64,000 bases of DNA from Candidatus Sphingomonas phytovorans (GTDB lineage: Bacteria > Pseudomonadota > Alphaproteobacteria > Sphingomonadales > Sphingomonadaceae): assembly GCA_029202385.1 (NCBI GenBank), contig CP119314.1, forward strand, positions 932,501 through 996,500, written 5' to 3'. Positions 44,829-53,637 of this stretch are shown here, piece by piece (position 1 is the stretch's first letter; the number at the start of each line of letters is the position of its first letter). Position numbers and translations under genes: made by a program. A model generated the notes under the pieces. That model was not told the origin of the DNA and did not search any database. It saw only the letters and a list, made by a program, of their open reading frames with translations.

Positions 44829-45229
44829 CGCTCGGGCACCACCGCGGTGGTTTCGATCTCGAGCTTCGCCCTTCGTTCGATCAGGCCGGCAACGATGACC
44901 ACGGCCATTGCCGGGAAATTTCGTCCAAGCATCTCACGATAGACCGCACCGATCTCGCGCCCCGCCGCGAGATATTCGTCGCGGTCGGTAATGTACCAGG
45001 TCATGCGGACGATATGCTCGGGGCCCGCGCCGGCTTCGGCCAGGATGGCGAGCGTGTTGATGATCACCTGGCGGAACTGGCCGACAAAGTCTTCCGTCTC
45101 GATGACCTCTTCGGCATTCCAGCCGATCACGCCGGCCGTGAAAACCATCCGGCCTCTCGCGGCGATGCCGTTGGCATATCCCTTGGGGCGAACCCGGCCA
45201 GGGGGTTGCAGGATATCATGGACACTCAC
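44825..45229 (-). CDS. RidA/YjgF-family enamine/imine deaminase
   Basis: 134 residues, single Rid domain: 'FTAGVIGWNAEEVIETEDFVGQFRQVIINTLAILAEAGAG.EHIVRMTWYITD' and 'AMAVVIVAGLIERRAKLEIETTAVV'. RidA proteins hydrolyse reactive enamines or imines to ketones and ammonia. In this operon the monooxygenase/reductase generates an amino-cyclohexene/cyclohexenone CoA ester, so an enamine/imine intermediate releasing the 2-amino group is plausible as its substrate. The conserved catalytic Arg of classical RidA is not clearly aligned here. Coupled at both ends by 4-bp overlaps. Confidence 0.85.
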   Translation of the reverse strand: MSVHDILQPPGRVRPKGYANGIAARGRMVFTAGVIGWNAEEVIETEDFVGQFRQVIINTLAILAEAGAGPEHIVRMTWYITDRDEYLAAGREIGAVYREMLGRNFPAMAVVIVAGLIERRAKLEIETTAVVPER

Positions 45230-45639
45230 TGCATCGTCCCCTCGATACGGGCACGCCAGTCGGCCGGCCAGGGCAGCGAGCGCATCGCGTCCAGCTCGAC
45301 CAGCACCTGGGTATAATGCGCGGATAACCGGTGCTCGCCGGCACAGGACATGGCGAGGGTGAGATCGATCGAGCTGGTGCTGATCCGTTCAGTAGTGAGC
45401 GCGAAATCGAGCCAGTCGCCCAGCCGGCTGGGGCTGGCGAACTGGACCCGCATGTCGACCGTGGGCAATCCGCGGCCCAGCTCGAGATGGAGGATACGGC
45501 GCGGCACGCCGATGACCTGCTCGGTCCAGTCCTCGATGACAGCATCGGCGAGTTCGAGCAGCCGCGGATAATAAGCGATCCCGGCGGCGTCGCAGTGCGC
45601 AAAGCGAAGGCGGTGCCGTGCCAAGAAAGCATGACTCAC
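45226..45639 (-). CDS. acyl-CoA thioesterase (hotdog fold, 4-HBT type)
   Basis: 137 residues from the GTG at 45639, which overlaps the acyl-CoA dehydrogenase stop (GTGA); the frame extends upstream as a shadow. '[31 protein letters not shown]' is the 4-hydroxybenzoyl-CoA thioesterase motif with Asp in '[10 protein letters not shown]'. It could release a CoA intermediate or recycle dead-end aminobenzoyl-CoA. Coupled to the RidA gene by a 4-bp overlap. Confidence 0.85.
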   Translation of the reverse strand: MSHAFLARHRLRFAHCDAAGIAYYPRLLELADAVIEDWTEQVIGVPRRILHLELGRGLPTVDMRVQFASPSRLGDWLDFALTTERISTSSIDLTLAMSCAGEHRLSAHYTQVLVELDAMRSLPWPADWRARIEGTMQ

Positions 45640-46802
45640 GGCCGGAACGCCTTGAGATGCTCGCGGGCGATCACCATGCGCTGGACTTCGGACGCGCCCT
45701 CGTAAATGCGCAATGCGCGGACCTCGCGGTAGAGCGCCTCGACCGTTGCCCCGACGGTGACGCCCATGCCGCCGAACAGCTGCACCGCCTTGTCGATCAC
45801 CTGCTGCGCGCTGTCGGTCGCATGGAGCTTGGCAAGGGCTGCCTCGCGCGTGTTGCGGACCTGCTTGACGTCGCGGAGCCAACCGGCCCGATAGATGAGC
45901 AGCGCTGAGGTTTCGATGTCGAGCACCATCTCGGCGAGCGTCGCCTGGGTCACGGCATTGTCGGCGAGAACGCCGTCGCCGAGCCGGCGGGTCAGCGCGC
46001 GTTCGGTCGCCTCGTCGAGCGCGCGGCGCGCAAAGCCGAGCGCCGCAGCGCCGACGGTGGTGCGGAAGATGTCGAGCGTCGCCATCGCCTGGGCGAAGCC
46101 GCGGCCGCGTTCGCCAAGCAGTGCATTGGCGTCAAGTCGGACATCATCGAAGCGCAAGGTCGCCAATGGGTGCGGTGCGATGACCTCGATCCGCTCGCTC
46201 GCGTCGAGGCCTGCGACACCGGCATCGACGATGAAGGTCGAGACACCCCTGGCGCCGGGCGCCTCGCCGGTGCGTGCAAACAGGACGTAATAGTCTGCGA
46301 TGCCGCCATTGGAGATATATGTCTTGGCGCCATTGAGCGTGTAACCATTGTCTTCCTCGACTGCCGTCATCTCCATCGACGCGACGTCGGAGCCGGAAGC
46401 CGGTTCGGTCAGCGCAAAGGCGGCGATCTTTTCGCCGCGCGACACGGCCGGCAGATAGGCCTGCTTCTGTGTCTCGGTGCCGAACAGGGTGATGGTGCCG
46501 GAGCCGAGCCCCTGCATCGCAAAGACGAAATCGGCGAGCCCCGAATGGCGCGCGAGCGTCTCGCGGATCAGCGCCAGCGAGCGTACGTCGAGCGACTCCA
46601 GCGCGCCACCATAAGCAGCAGGAACGCAGTAGCGCAGCCAGCCGCCATCGCCGAGCTTGCGCACCAGCGCACGGCACTCGGCATCGACGTCGCCGCCATG
46701 GTGCGCCTGGATGTTCTCACTGCACCAGGCATCGAGCTCCTCGCCGAGCGTGCGGTGCGCGGGCTCGAAGAACGGCCAGTCCAGAAAAGCGCGGTCAGCC
46801 AT
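45636..46802 (-). CDS. acyl-CoA dehydrogenase
   Basis: 388 residues with the FAD-binding '[19 protein letters not shown]', the mid-domain '[21 protein letters not shown]', and the C-terminal '[22 protein letters not shown]' in which the Glu of 'YEGASE' matches the catalytic base position. It oxidises an acyl-CoA to the enoyl-CoA. In this operon it should act on the ring-derived CoA ester after the amino group is lost. It abuts the enoyl-CoA hydratase family gene with no gap. Confidence 0.9.
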   Translation of the reverse strand: MADRAFLDWPFFEPAHRTLGEELDAWCSENIQAHHGGDVDAECRALVRKLGDGGWLRYCVPAAYGGALESLDVRSLALIRETLARHSGLADFVFAMQGLGSGTITLFGTETQKQAYLPAVSRGEKIAAFALTEPASGSDVASMEMTAVEEDNGYTLNGAKTYISNGGIADYYVLFARTGEAPGARGVSTFIVDAGVAGLDASERIEVIAPHPLATLRFDDVRLDANALLGERGRGFAQAMATLDIFRTTVGAAALGFARRALDEATERALTRRLGDGVLADNAVTQATLAEMVLDIETSALLIYRAGWLRDVKQVRNTREAALAKLHATDSAQQVIDKAVQLFGGMGVTVGATVEALYREVRALRIYEGASEVQRMVIAREHLKAFRP

Positions 46803-47612
46803 TCAATTGCCCTCGAATACCGGCGAACGTTTCTCGGCAAAGGCCTCGAACGCGCGCCGGAAATCCTGGGTCGCCATGCAGAGCGCTTGCGCCTGGGCTT
46901 CCATCTCGATCGCTGTATCGATGCTGACCGCCCATTCGGTGGCGAGCTGGGTCTTGGTGATGCCGTGGGCGAAGGTCGGCCCGCTCGCCAGCGACGCCGC
47001 CAGTATCCGTGCCTCGCTCATCAGCGCGGCGCGTTCGACCAGCCGGTTGTGGAACCCCCAGCGCTCTCCTTCGCTCGCTGACATGACGCGGCCGGTGAAC
47101 AGCAGTTCGGATGCGCGGCCTTGCCCGATGATGCGTGGCAGGATGGCGCAGGCCCCCATGTCGCAACCGGCGAGGCCGACGCGGGTGAAGAGGAAGGCGG
47201 TCTTGGTCTCGGGTGTCGCTAGCCGCATGTCGGACGCCATCGCCATGATCGCACCGGCACCGACGCAAACCCCATCGAGTGCGGCGATGATGGGTTGGGG
47301 GCAGCCACGCATCGCCTTGACCAGATCGCCCGTCATGCGAGTGAAATTGAGCAATTGCGGCATCGCCATCGCGGTCAGTGGGCCGATGATCTCATGGACG
47401 TCGCCACCCGACGAAAAATTGTCGCCCGCGCCTGTCACGATCACGACCTTGACCTCGTTGGCATAGACTAGCGCCCGAAAGGCGTCGCGCAGCTCGGCAT
47501 AGCTCTCGAACGTCAGCGGGTTCTTGCGCTCGGGCCGGTTGAGCGTGACGGTCGCGACACCGTCGGCGAATTCCCAGCCGAAATGCATGGGGGTGAAGCT
47601 GGCCGGGTTCAT
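46803..47612 (-). CDS. enoyl-CoA hydratase/isomerase (crotonase) family protein
   Basis: 269 residues. Crotonase fold with oxyanion-hole region '[16 protein letters not shown]' and '[18 protein letters not shown]'. The two hydratase glutamates of classical crotonase seem replaced: the GGGCEL Glu position is Ile and the PEI Glu position is Arg. An Asp in '[16 protein letters not shown]' aligns with the dienoyl-CoA-isomerase Asp, so isomerase or ring-CoA hydrolase chemistry is more likely than simple hydration. Coupled to the MarR gene by a 4-bp overlap and directly abutting the dehydrogenase. Confidence 0.88.
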   Translation of the reverse strand: MNPASFTPMHFGWEFADGVATVTLNRPERKNPLTFESYAELRDAFRALVYANEVKVVIVTGAGDNFSSGGDVHEIIGPLTAMAMPQLLNFTRMTGDLVKAMRGCPQPIIAALDGVCVGAGAIMAMASDMRLATPETKTAFLFTRVGLAGCDMGACAILPRIIGQGRASELLFTGRVMSASEGERWGFHNRLVERAALMSEARILAASLASGPTFAHGITKTQLATEWAVSIDTAIEMEAQAQALCMATQDFRRAFEAFAEKRSPVFEGN

Positions 47613-48106
47613 GGCTGTTCCTTTCGGGTCGCCTCGCCGAGCGAGGATTTGAGATGGCCGAGCGCGGCATAGAGCGCATCGCCTTCGTCAGGCGTCAGGC
47701 TGGCGAAGAGATCGTCGATCCAGCCATGATGGGCGGCGGCCATGTCGTTGAAATGCGCCCGCCCGGCATCGCTCAGGCTGACCACCGATGATCTTTTGTC
47801 GGTGGGATGCGGGGTGGTGACGACCATCTCATCTCGACGGAGCGACTGGATGATCGCCGTGACATTGCCATTGGCGACGAGGAGGGTCCGAGACAGCTCG
47901 CTCATCGTCATGCCGCCGACGCTGCGGTCGAGGGCTGCGAGAACGTCGAACCTCGGCAGGGTGCTGGCGAACTCCGCACCCAGCCTGCGCTGGACCAGCT
48001 TCTCGATCGTCATCGTGCAGCTGAGCAGGCGCAGCCAGATGCGCACGCTGGCGCGGTCGTCGAGCGCGCCTTCATGCTTTTCGATGATGGCGGGTTTCGC
48101 CGTCAC
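47609..48106 (-). CDS. MarR-family transcriptional regulator
   Basis: 165 residues from the GTG at 48106 (GTGA overlap with the SDR stop). The winged-helix core reads '[56 protein letters not shown]', including the wing 'PTDKRSSVV'. MarR proteins of aromatic-CoA operons are usually repressors relieved by aryl-CoA thioesters. It is third in the operon, so it would regulate its own expression. A perfect TTCAAGCTTGAA palindrome upstream of the first gene is the candidate operator. Confidence 0.9.
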   Translation of the reverse strand: MTAKPAIIEKHEGALDDRASVRIWLRLLSCTMTIEKLVQRRLGAEFASTLPRFDVLAALDRSVGGMTMSELSRTLLVANGNVTAIIQSLRRDEMVVTTPHPTDKRSSVVSLSDAGRAHFNDMAAAHHGWIDDLFASLTPDEGDALYAALGHLKSSLGEATRKEQP

Positions 48107-48867
48107 GCGGTCTCTCCGCCCGACACCGAAATAGCCTGGCCGGTGATCGAGGCGCTGCCGGGCTGGCACAGCCACAATACCGCGTCGGCGACTTCGCGCG
48201 GCTGGATCAGCCGGGCCTGCGGATTGAAGCGCGTCAGTTCGGTCACCGCCTCTTCGGGGCTGCGCCCGGTCGTGCTCCCGATTTTCGCCACGGCATCGGC
48301 GACGATGGCCGTGTCAGTGAAGCCGGGACAGACGGCATTCACCGTGATCCTGGTCTTCGCCAGTTCGAGTGCGAGCGCGCGGGTCAGGCCGATGGCACCG
48401 TGCTTCGCCGCGACATAAGGCGCGGTATAGGCGTATCCGCGCAGGCCGGCCGTCGAGGCGATTGTCACGATCCTGCCCGCGACTGCCGCCTTGAGATCGG
48501 GCAGGGCGGCCTGGCAGCAATGGAACAGCGCGTCGAGATTGACCGCCATGACCTGTCGCCAATCGTCTTCGGCGACCCGGCCGAAAGGCGCGCTCGCGGC
48601 GATACCGGCATTGTTGACGAGGATCGCGATCGGGCCGTGCGCCGCGCGCGCGGTCTCGAACGCGCGATCGACCTCCGCGCGAACCGATATGTCGGCGGGG
48701 ACGATGCAGGCGCCGGGGATTTGGCCGGCGACCTCTTCGAGCTTGTCGCGCCGCCGTCCGATCAGGCTCAGATTGACACCCTGGTCAGCCAGCGCGCGGG
48801 CGATTTCGGCACCGATCCCAGTGCCGCCGCCAGTGACCACGGCGTGCAGTCCTGCCAACTGCGTCAT
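48103..48867 (-). CDS. short-chain dehydrogenase (3-hydroxyacyl-CoA type)
   Basis: 254 residues from the ATG at 48867 (4-bp overlap with the monooxygenase/reductase gene). Canonical SDR: '[18 protein letters not shown]', 'NNAGIAA', catalytic Ser in '[12 protein letters not shown]' and Tyr-x3-Lys in '[11 protein letters not shown]', C-terminal '[14 protein letters not shown]'. It probably oxidises or reduces a hydroxylated ring-CoA intermediate. A family resemblance to beta-hydroxybutyrate and cyclohexanol-type dehydrogenases is visible. Confidence 0.9.
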   Translation of the reverse strand: MTQLAGLHAVVTGGGTGIGAEIARALADQGVNLSLIGRRRDKLEEVAGQIPGACIVPADISVRAEVDRAFETARAAHGPIAILVNNAGIAASAPFGRVAEDDWRQVMAVNLDALFHCCQAALPDLKAAVAGRIVTIASTAGLRGYAYTAPYVAAKHGAIGLTRALALELAKTRITVNAVCPGFTDTAIVADAVAKIGSTTGRSPEEAVTELTRFNPQARLIQPREVADAVLWLCQPGSASITGQAISVSGGETA

Positions 48868-51146
48868 GCGCGCGCCTCCATTTCCGCGGCACGCGCGAGA
48901 TTGCGCGCAAGCTGTGCCTGGCCGCCGAGATAAGGCGAGGGCACGAAGATATCGCGATGGCCCGCGGCAGCGGCGGCCCGCAGCGTCCACATCGGATCGA
49001 TCAAATGGGGCCGGGCAAGCGCGACCAGATCGGCGCGCCCCGCGGCCAGGATAGAATTGACGTGATCGGGCTCGAAGATGTTCCCCACCGCCATCGTCGC
49101 GACGCCCGCTTCATTGCGGACGCGATCGGCGAACGGCGTCTGGAACATGCGGCCATAGACTGGCCTGGCATCCGCCCAGGTCTGGCCGGCCGACACGTCG
49201 ATCAGGTCCGCGCCGGTAGCCGCAAAGGCGCGCGCGATCTCGACGGCTTCGTCCGGCGTCACGCCGTCCTCTCCCGCCCAGTCATTGGCCGAGATGCGCA
49301 CCGACATCGGGCGGTCGGCCGGCCATGCGGCGCGCATCGCGGCGAAGACGTCGAGCGGGAAGCGCAGCCGGTTCTCGAGTGGGCCGCCATATTCATCGCT
49401 GCGCTTGTTCATCAGCGGCGTGATGAAACTCGAGAGCAGATAGCCATGCGCGGCGTGGAGCTCGATCATGTCGAAGCCGGCGTCCACGGCCATGTGGGTC
49501 GCTGCGACAAAGGCATCGCGCACGGTATCCATCTCGGGGCGGGTGATCGCGCGTGGCGTCTGGTTTGCCGCGCTCCACGGCACGTCGGAGGCAGCGAGCA
49601 GCGGCCAGTTCCCTTTGTCGAGCGGAACATCATAACCTTCCCAGCCGACCCTGGTCGAACCCTTGGGGCCGGCATGGCCAAGCTGGAGGCAGATTTTCGC
49701 TGCGCTGTTGGCGTGGACGAAGTCGACGATCCTGCGCCAGCCGGCGACGTGGCCGGGCGCGTACATGCCGGCACAGCCTGGCGTGATCCGGCCATCGGCG
49801 GAAACACAGGTCATCTCGGTATAGACGAGGCCAGCGCCGCCCTGCGCCCGGGTGCCGTAATGGACGAGATGGAAATCGCCAGGCGTGCCGTCCGCGGCCG
49901 AATAGGTCGCCATCGGCGAGACGACCACGCGGTTAGCCAGTGTCATCCCCCGCAGATGATAGGGCACGAACATCGGTGCCACGGCCTTATTCGTGCCGCC
50001 CGCGAACCAGCGCTCGACGCTCTCCAGCCAGGCGCGGTCGCGCAACCGCAGATTCTCGTGGCTGACGCGCTGCGATCGGGTCAGCAGCGAATAAGCGAAC
50101 TGGATAGGCTCGAACCCGAGATAGCGGTCGAGCGTCTCGAACCATTCGGTCGAATTGCGGGCCGAATTCTGCAGCTTGAGCACCTCGACGGTGCGCTCCG
50201 CCTGGTATTCGGTGAGTCCCTGGTCGCGCGACAGGCCGGGCCGGTTGAGCACCTCGGCCAGCTTGATCGCGTCCTCCAGCGCGAGCTTGGTGCCCGATCC
50301 GATCGAAAAATGCGCGGTGTGCGCCGCGTCGCCCATCAGGATCAGCTTGTCGTACGCCCAGGCATCGCACAGCACGCGCGGGAAATTGATCCAGGCAGCC
50401 GACCCGCGCAGATGCGCGGCATTGGTCATCAGCGCATGGCCATCGAGGTGGCGGGCGAAGATCTTCTCACATAGCGCGATTGCCTCGGATTGTTCCATCT
50501 CACCGAACCCGAGCTTTTCCCAGGTATCGGGCGCGCACTCGACGATGAAGGTCGAGAGATCGTCAGAGAAGCGATAGGCGTGCGCCCAGACCCAGCCAGC
50601 CTCGGTCTGCTCGAAGGCGAAGGTGAAGGCGTCGAAGGTCTTGTGCGTGCCAAGCCAGATGAACTTGTTGCGCCGGACGTCGATATCGACCCCGAAATGT
50701 CCGGCATAGCGCTTGCGGAAACGGCTGTTCAGGCCGTCGGCGGCGATGACGAGATCATAATCGGGATAGTCGGCGAGGTCGTCGCTCGATTCATGCTCGA
50801 AATGGAGCACGACGCCAAGAGCTTGTGCCCGCTCCTGCAGGATCTGGAGCAGCCGCTTGCGGCCGATCCCGATGAAGCCGTGGCCCGAAGAGCGGATCGA
50901 CTCGCCGCCGATCGACACCTCGATATCGTCCCAATGAGCGAATTCGCTGGCGATGATACGGCCGCTCACCGCGTCGTTCGCCATGAGATTCTCGACGGTC
51001 TGATCCGAGAACACGACGCCCCAGCCGAACGTGTCGCCGGCCCTATTGCGCTCGAACACCTCTATCTCATGCGCCGGGTCGCGGAGCTTCATCGAGATCG
51101 CGAAATAGAGTCCCGCCGGTCCGCCGCCGACACATGCGATGCGCAT
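48864..51146 (-). CDS. 2-aminobenzoyl-CoA monooxygenase/reductase (ACMR; FAD monooxygenase-OYE fusion)
   Basis: 760 residues. N-terminal half (1 to about 380) is a PHBH-type flavin monooxygenase: '[13 protein letters not shown]', '[15 protein letters not shown]' and the FAD '[24 protein letters not shown]'. The C-terminal half (about 390-750) is an Old-Yellow-Enzyme barrel: '[19 protein letters not shown]', '[27 protein letters not shown]' and 'VGNIF'. The same fusion in Azoarcus evansii monooxygenates and reduces 2-aminobenzoyl-CoA, dearomatising it; salicylyl-CoA 5-hydroxylases look alike. With kynureninase and a CoA ligase in the same operon, the anthraniloyl-CoA role fits best. It is the first gene of the operon, behind GGAGAGAG. 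Confidence 0.9.
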   Translation of the reverse strand: MRIACVGGGPAGLYFAISMKLRDPAHEIEVFERNRAGDTFGWGVVFSDQTVENLMANDAVSGRIIASEFAHWDDIEVSIGGESIRSSGHGFIGIGRKRLLQILQERAQALGVVLHFEHESSDDLADYPDYDLVIAADGLNSRFRKRYAGHFGVDIDVRRNKFIWLGTHKTFDAFTFAFEQTEAGWVWAHAYRFSDDLSTFIVECAPDTWEKLGFGEMEQSEAIALCEKIFARHLDGHALMTNAAHLRGSAAWINFPRVLCDAWAYDKLILMGDAAHTAHFSIGSGTKLALEDAIKLAEVLNRPGLSRDQGLTEYQAERTVEVLKLQNSARNSTEWFETLDRYLGFEPIQFAYSLLTRSQRVSHENLRLRDRAWLESVERWFAGGTNKAVAPMFVPYHLRGMTLANRVVVSPMATYSAADGTPGDFHLVHYGTRAQGGAGLVYTEMTCVSADGRITPGCAGMYAPGHVAGWRRIVDFVHANSAAKICLQLGHAGPKGSTRVGWEGYDVPLDKGNWPLLAASDVPWSAANQTPRAITRPEMDTVRDAFVAATHMAVDAGFDMIELHAAHGYLLSSFITPLMNKRSDEYGGPLENRLRFPLDVFAAMRAAWPADRPMSVRISANDWAGEDGVTPDEAVEIARAFAATGADLIDVSAGQTWADARPVYGRMFQTPFADRVRNEAGVATMAVGNIFEPDHVNSILAAGRADLVALARPHLIDPMWTLRAAAAAGHRDIFVPSPYLGGQAQLARNLARAAEMEARA

Positions 51147-51165
51147 CGATCTCTCTCCAAACTAT

Positions 51166-51177
51166 TTCAAGCTTGAA
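51166..51177. promoter_or_regulatory. MarR-type operator candidate
   Basis: Perfect 12-bp palindrome TTCAAGCTTGAA, 20 bp upstream of the first gene of the operon. MarR-family dimers bind short palindromes of this form. The operon encodes its own MarR protein. Binding is inferred. Confidence 0.45.
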
Positions 51178-51225
51178 GCAAATCGTGCGACCTTGCAAGA
51201 GTGGTCTTGCGAAACGGGAGGAGCG

Positions 51226-51377
51226 CTGACTGACCGCTTCGTACCGTTCGACTGGCAGGATCCTTTCCTCATCGACGCCCGCCTGGCGATAAGGAGTGGA
51301 TGATCCAGGATGCAGGGGAGGGCTATGCGCAACAGGCGCTGCAGCCGCGCACTATCGAGGCGGATTATTGTGCGTGA
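51226..51377 (+). pseudogene. glutaryl-CoA dehydrogenase 5' remnant
   Basis: A Shine-Dalgarno (GGGAGGAG, 51216-51223) is followed by CTG (51226) where an ATG would be expected, then 'TDRFVPFDWQDPFLIDARL'. A stop appears at 51301; shifting frame near 51294 gives 'MIQDAGEGYAQQALQPRTIEAD' before another stop at 51375. These are the first 50 or so residues of GcdH-type acyl-CoA dehydrogenases ('F.W.DP.LL..qLt.eErMirD.ar.ya.e.L.PRviEa'). The rest of the gene is missing. The start-codon change, frameshift and truncation show it is dead. Confidence 0.6.
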
Positions 51378-51549
51378 TCGGTCGCCAGCCTCGTGGCTGA
51401 CGCGATCGAAAGCTCGATCACCCATGAATTGCGCGGATGATCGCCATCGGGAGTGGACCACTTTCGCGACCGGAATATCGCGTGCAATTTAACGTGCGGA
51501 AGTGGGGGTGCTCAGGTAACGGGTCGCGCGGCGTCCAGTGAGCGTCGAT

Positions 51550-52926
51550 ATGGCAGAGACCGGTATCACAACCCGCTCATACGATCAGGCGACACTTGCG
51601 ACTGGTGCTGGTTTCGGCTGGTGGCGACGGCTCGGCTATGCGTTCGGCAATGCCGGGCTGATGATCGGGCTGAGCCCGATTACGCTGATGCTCCTTTTCT
51701 ATCTGACCGAGGTGGTGGGGTTGCGGGCAGGGCAGGCCGGTATGGTCATTGCGTTGCCGAAGATGTGGGATGCGTTGCTCGGCCCCGGGATCGGCGGTTG
51801 GGTTGAACGGCTGGCTGCCGGGATGAAGCGGCGCACGCCGATCGCGCTGATTTCCGGCACCGGGTTTCTCGCGGCGCTGATACTCATTTTCTCGCTTCCG
51901 CCGTTGCAATCGGCACTGTCGATTCAAATCACGGTCATCGTGCTGTTGATCCTGTTGTCGGTGACCGAGACGGCGTTCACGGTTTCGCAGTTCGCCCTCG
52001 CCACCGAATTGAGCGTGACCGAGAATGAACTGAGCGGGCTGTTGTCGCTTTCGGGCGGCATGGGCCAGGCGTTTCTGGTCGCGGGCGCAGTGATGGCGCC
52101 TGTGCTGGTTTCCTGGTCGGGCGGCGGTCGGTCGGGTTATTCGCTGATGGCGGTGCAGGTCGCGGTGATAGCGGCTATCGCCATCGGCGTATTCGTCGCG
52201 ACGACGGCGCGTGTTCCTGTCCGGCAACTCCCTCCGGCCAAGGCGCCCCTGTCGCTACGCGCTTCGATCCGTATCACCGCTTCCAATCGCGCTTTCTATT
52301 TTCTGATGGCCGGTGTGCTCTGTCTTAGCGCCGCTTCGGCATTTATCGGCAGCGTTCTGCCGTTCGCGGCGAGATATGTTCTGGAAAATGGTCGGCATGG
52401 GCTTCCCATATTGCTCGCGGCATCGGGAGCGGGAGCAGTCGGCGGCATGTCGCTGGCGCCCTGGCTCGTGAGGCGTTTCGGCGCCGGGCAGTCGGTTCGC
52501 GCATGCACGCTCGCGATCGCGGCGATGCTGGGCGCACTCTTTCCGGCAAGCTATGGTCCGCCCTGGATGAATTGGATCGCGATCGGCGGCGTGGGCCTCG
52601 CTGCGGGGGCCGCGACCATCCTTTTGCAGACAATCTCCCTCGAGGTCGTCGAGCACGAGGCCGGGATCGTCACCGGCTTTTACCTTGGCATCATGGTGGC
52701 GGGGTTCAAACTGGGCGCGTCCATGGGCAGCCTCATGGCGGGCGGCATGTTGGACCTGATCGGTTTTGCGCCTGGCGGCGCCCATCAATCGCCCCTGACC
52801 TTGGTCGGGCTTCGGATCGGCTACACCCTGGTTCCGCTTGTCCCGGTAGCAATCGGCTATCTATTCCTGCGCAGCGTTACCGTGATGCCTCCCCATGCCG
52901 GGGCGGCAAGCCGATCGCGAAGATAA
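51550..52926 (+). CDS. GPH/MFS-type sugar or organic-acid transporter
   Basis: 458 residues from the ATG at 51550; an in-frame GTG at 51538 is an alternative, and neither has a clear Shine-Dalgarno. Twelve predicted membrane helices. 'LGYAFGNAGLMIGLSPITLMLLFYLTEVVGLRAGQAGMVIALPKMWDALLGPGIGGWVERL' is the MFS_2 (MelB/GPH) signature with the 'D.. .P..G' motif after helix 2. The family couples sugar, glycoside or acid uptake to a cation. It is convergent with the TetR gene (3-bp gap), and divergent from the catabolic operon. Substrate not readable. Confidence 0.83.
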   Translation: MAETGITTRSYDQATLATGAGFGWWRRLGYAFGNAGLMIGLSPITLMLLFYLTEVVGLRAGQAGMVIALPKMWDALLGPGIGGWVERLAAGMKRRTPIALISGTGFLAALILIFSLPPLQSALSIQITVIVLLILLSVTETAFTVSQFALATELSVTENELSGLLSLSGGMGQAFLVAGAVMAPVLVSWSGGGRSGYSLMAVQVAVIAAIAIGVFVATTARVPVRQLPPAKAPLSLRASIRITASNRAFYFLMAGVLCLSAASAFIGSVLPFAARYVLENGRHGLPILLAASGAGAVGGMSLAPWLVRRFGAGQSVRACTLAIAAMLGALFPASYGPPWMNWIAIGGVGLAAGAATILLQTISLEVVEHEAGIVTGFYLGIMVAGFKLGASMGSLMAGGMLDLIGFAPGGAHQSPLTLVGLRIGYTLVPLVPVAIGYLFLRSVTVMPPHAGAASRSRR

Positions 52927-52929
52927 CAG

Positions 52930-53520
52930 CTATGGCTCGGCGGTGAAGGGCTTCAGCGCGAGGCGCAGCGCCGCTTGATAGCGCGCCAGGTCGTAATCCG
53001 GGTCGGCCATCTCGGCGAATTGGGCGGTGAGCACCATCATGCTGAGTAGCGTGAGCACGGTATCCACATCGGCGTCGGGGCGAAGGCGCCCATGGTGTTT
53101 CGCCGACAGCACGATCTTTCGGAGCGCATCGCTGCTGACCTGCCAGTGGCGGCGCCCCTTCTCCGCCATGTGGGAATCCCCGCGCATTCGGGTGTAAATT
53201 TCCCAGATATATGATTCGTTGTCGTCAGATTCCAGTTGAATGGAAACGAAATCATCGCACAGGAAGTAATCCAGCGCGTCAGGGCGGTTTAATAATTCTT
53301 CGCCTCTCTGTTCTATTCTTGCAGTATGTGCGTCAATCAAGGCATCGAGTATCTCGGATTTGCTTTTGAAGTAATAATATAGGTGGCCGGGGCTGATATT
53401 AAGCTTGCCACATATGTCGTCTATCTTTGCCTCTTTGATGCCCTTTTCGGAAAAGCAGATGCCGGCCGCCGCCAGAATCTCCGAGCGACGCGCCGCAGCC
53501 TTCTTGGTGGGACCGGTCAT
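52930..53520 (-). CDS. TetR-family transcriptional regulator
   Basis: 196 residues. N-terminal HTH 'RRSEILAAAGICFSEKGIKEAKIDDICGKLNISPGHLYYYFKSKSEILDALI' followed by an all-helical ligand domain with a TetR_C_6/BetI-like C-terminus. It is divergent from a TonB receptor (118-bp gap) that contains a TAGAGT-CATT-ACTCTA palindrome and a repeated TACTCTAAAA element, so it probably represses itself and the receptor/peptidase cluster to its right. Confidence 0.9.
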   Translation of the reverse strand: MTGPTKKAAARRSEILAAAGICFSEKGIKEAKIDDICGKLNISPGHLYYYFKSKSEILDALIDAHTARIEQRGEELLNRPDALDYFLCDDFVSIQLESDDNESYIWEIYTRMRGDSHMAEKGRRHWQVSSDALRKIVLSAKHHGRLRPDADVDTVLTLLSMMVLTAQFAEMADPDYDLARYQAALRLALKPFTAEP

Positions 53521-53547
53521 ATCATCTCCTAAAAAATAGGTTCGCTA

Positions 53548-53607
53548 CTCTAAAACCGCTTGACAGCAGGAGCTAGCGATAAATAGTAGAGTCATTACTC
53601 TAAAAAA
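53548..53607. promoter_or_regulatory. TetR operator region with repeated TACTCTAAAA
   Basis: TACTCTAAAA occurs at 53548-53557 and again at 53598-53607, 50 bp apart. The second copy is part of the perfect palindrome TAGAGT-CATT-ACTCTA (53589-53604). A TTGACA (-35) at 53562-53567 points toward the receptor gene, with the palindrome covering the expected -10/start region. Binding by the divergent TetR protein is inferred. Confidence 0.55.
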
Positions 53608-53637
53608 TAAGAAACCAGTATCGAGGAGGGGGACTGC

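Larger units (their letters stand above)
51147..51549. other. intergenic region: operator plus gcdH relic
   Basis: Separates the leftward catabolic operon from the rightward transporter gene. It contains the TTCAAGCTTGAA palindrome near the operon start and the remains of a glutaryl-CoA dehydrogenase 5' end. From about 51378 to 51537 I see no supported feature. Confidence 0.5.

Noticed and set aside
51137..51148. CGATGCGCATCG palindrome over the ACMR start codon
   Set aside because: It is formed by the start codon and first codons of the gene; chance symmetry in GC-rich DNA is likely, and the TTCAAGCTTGAA site is better placed.
51162..51461. 99-codon minus-strand open frame upstream of the catabolic operon
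   Set aside because: No recognisable protein features; the opposite strand carries a gcdH relic and the region includes the probable operator.
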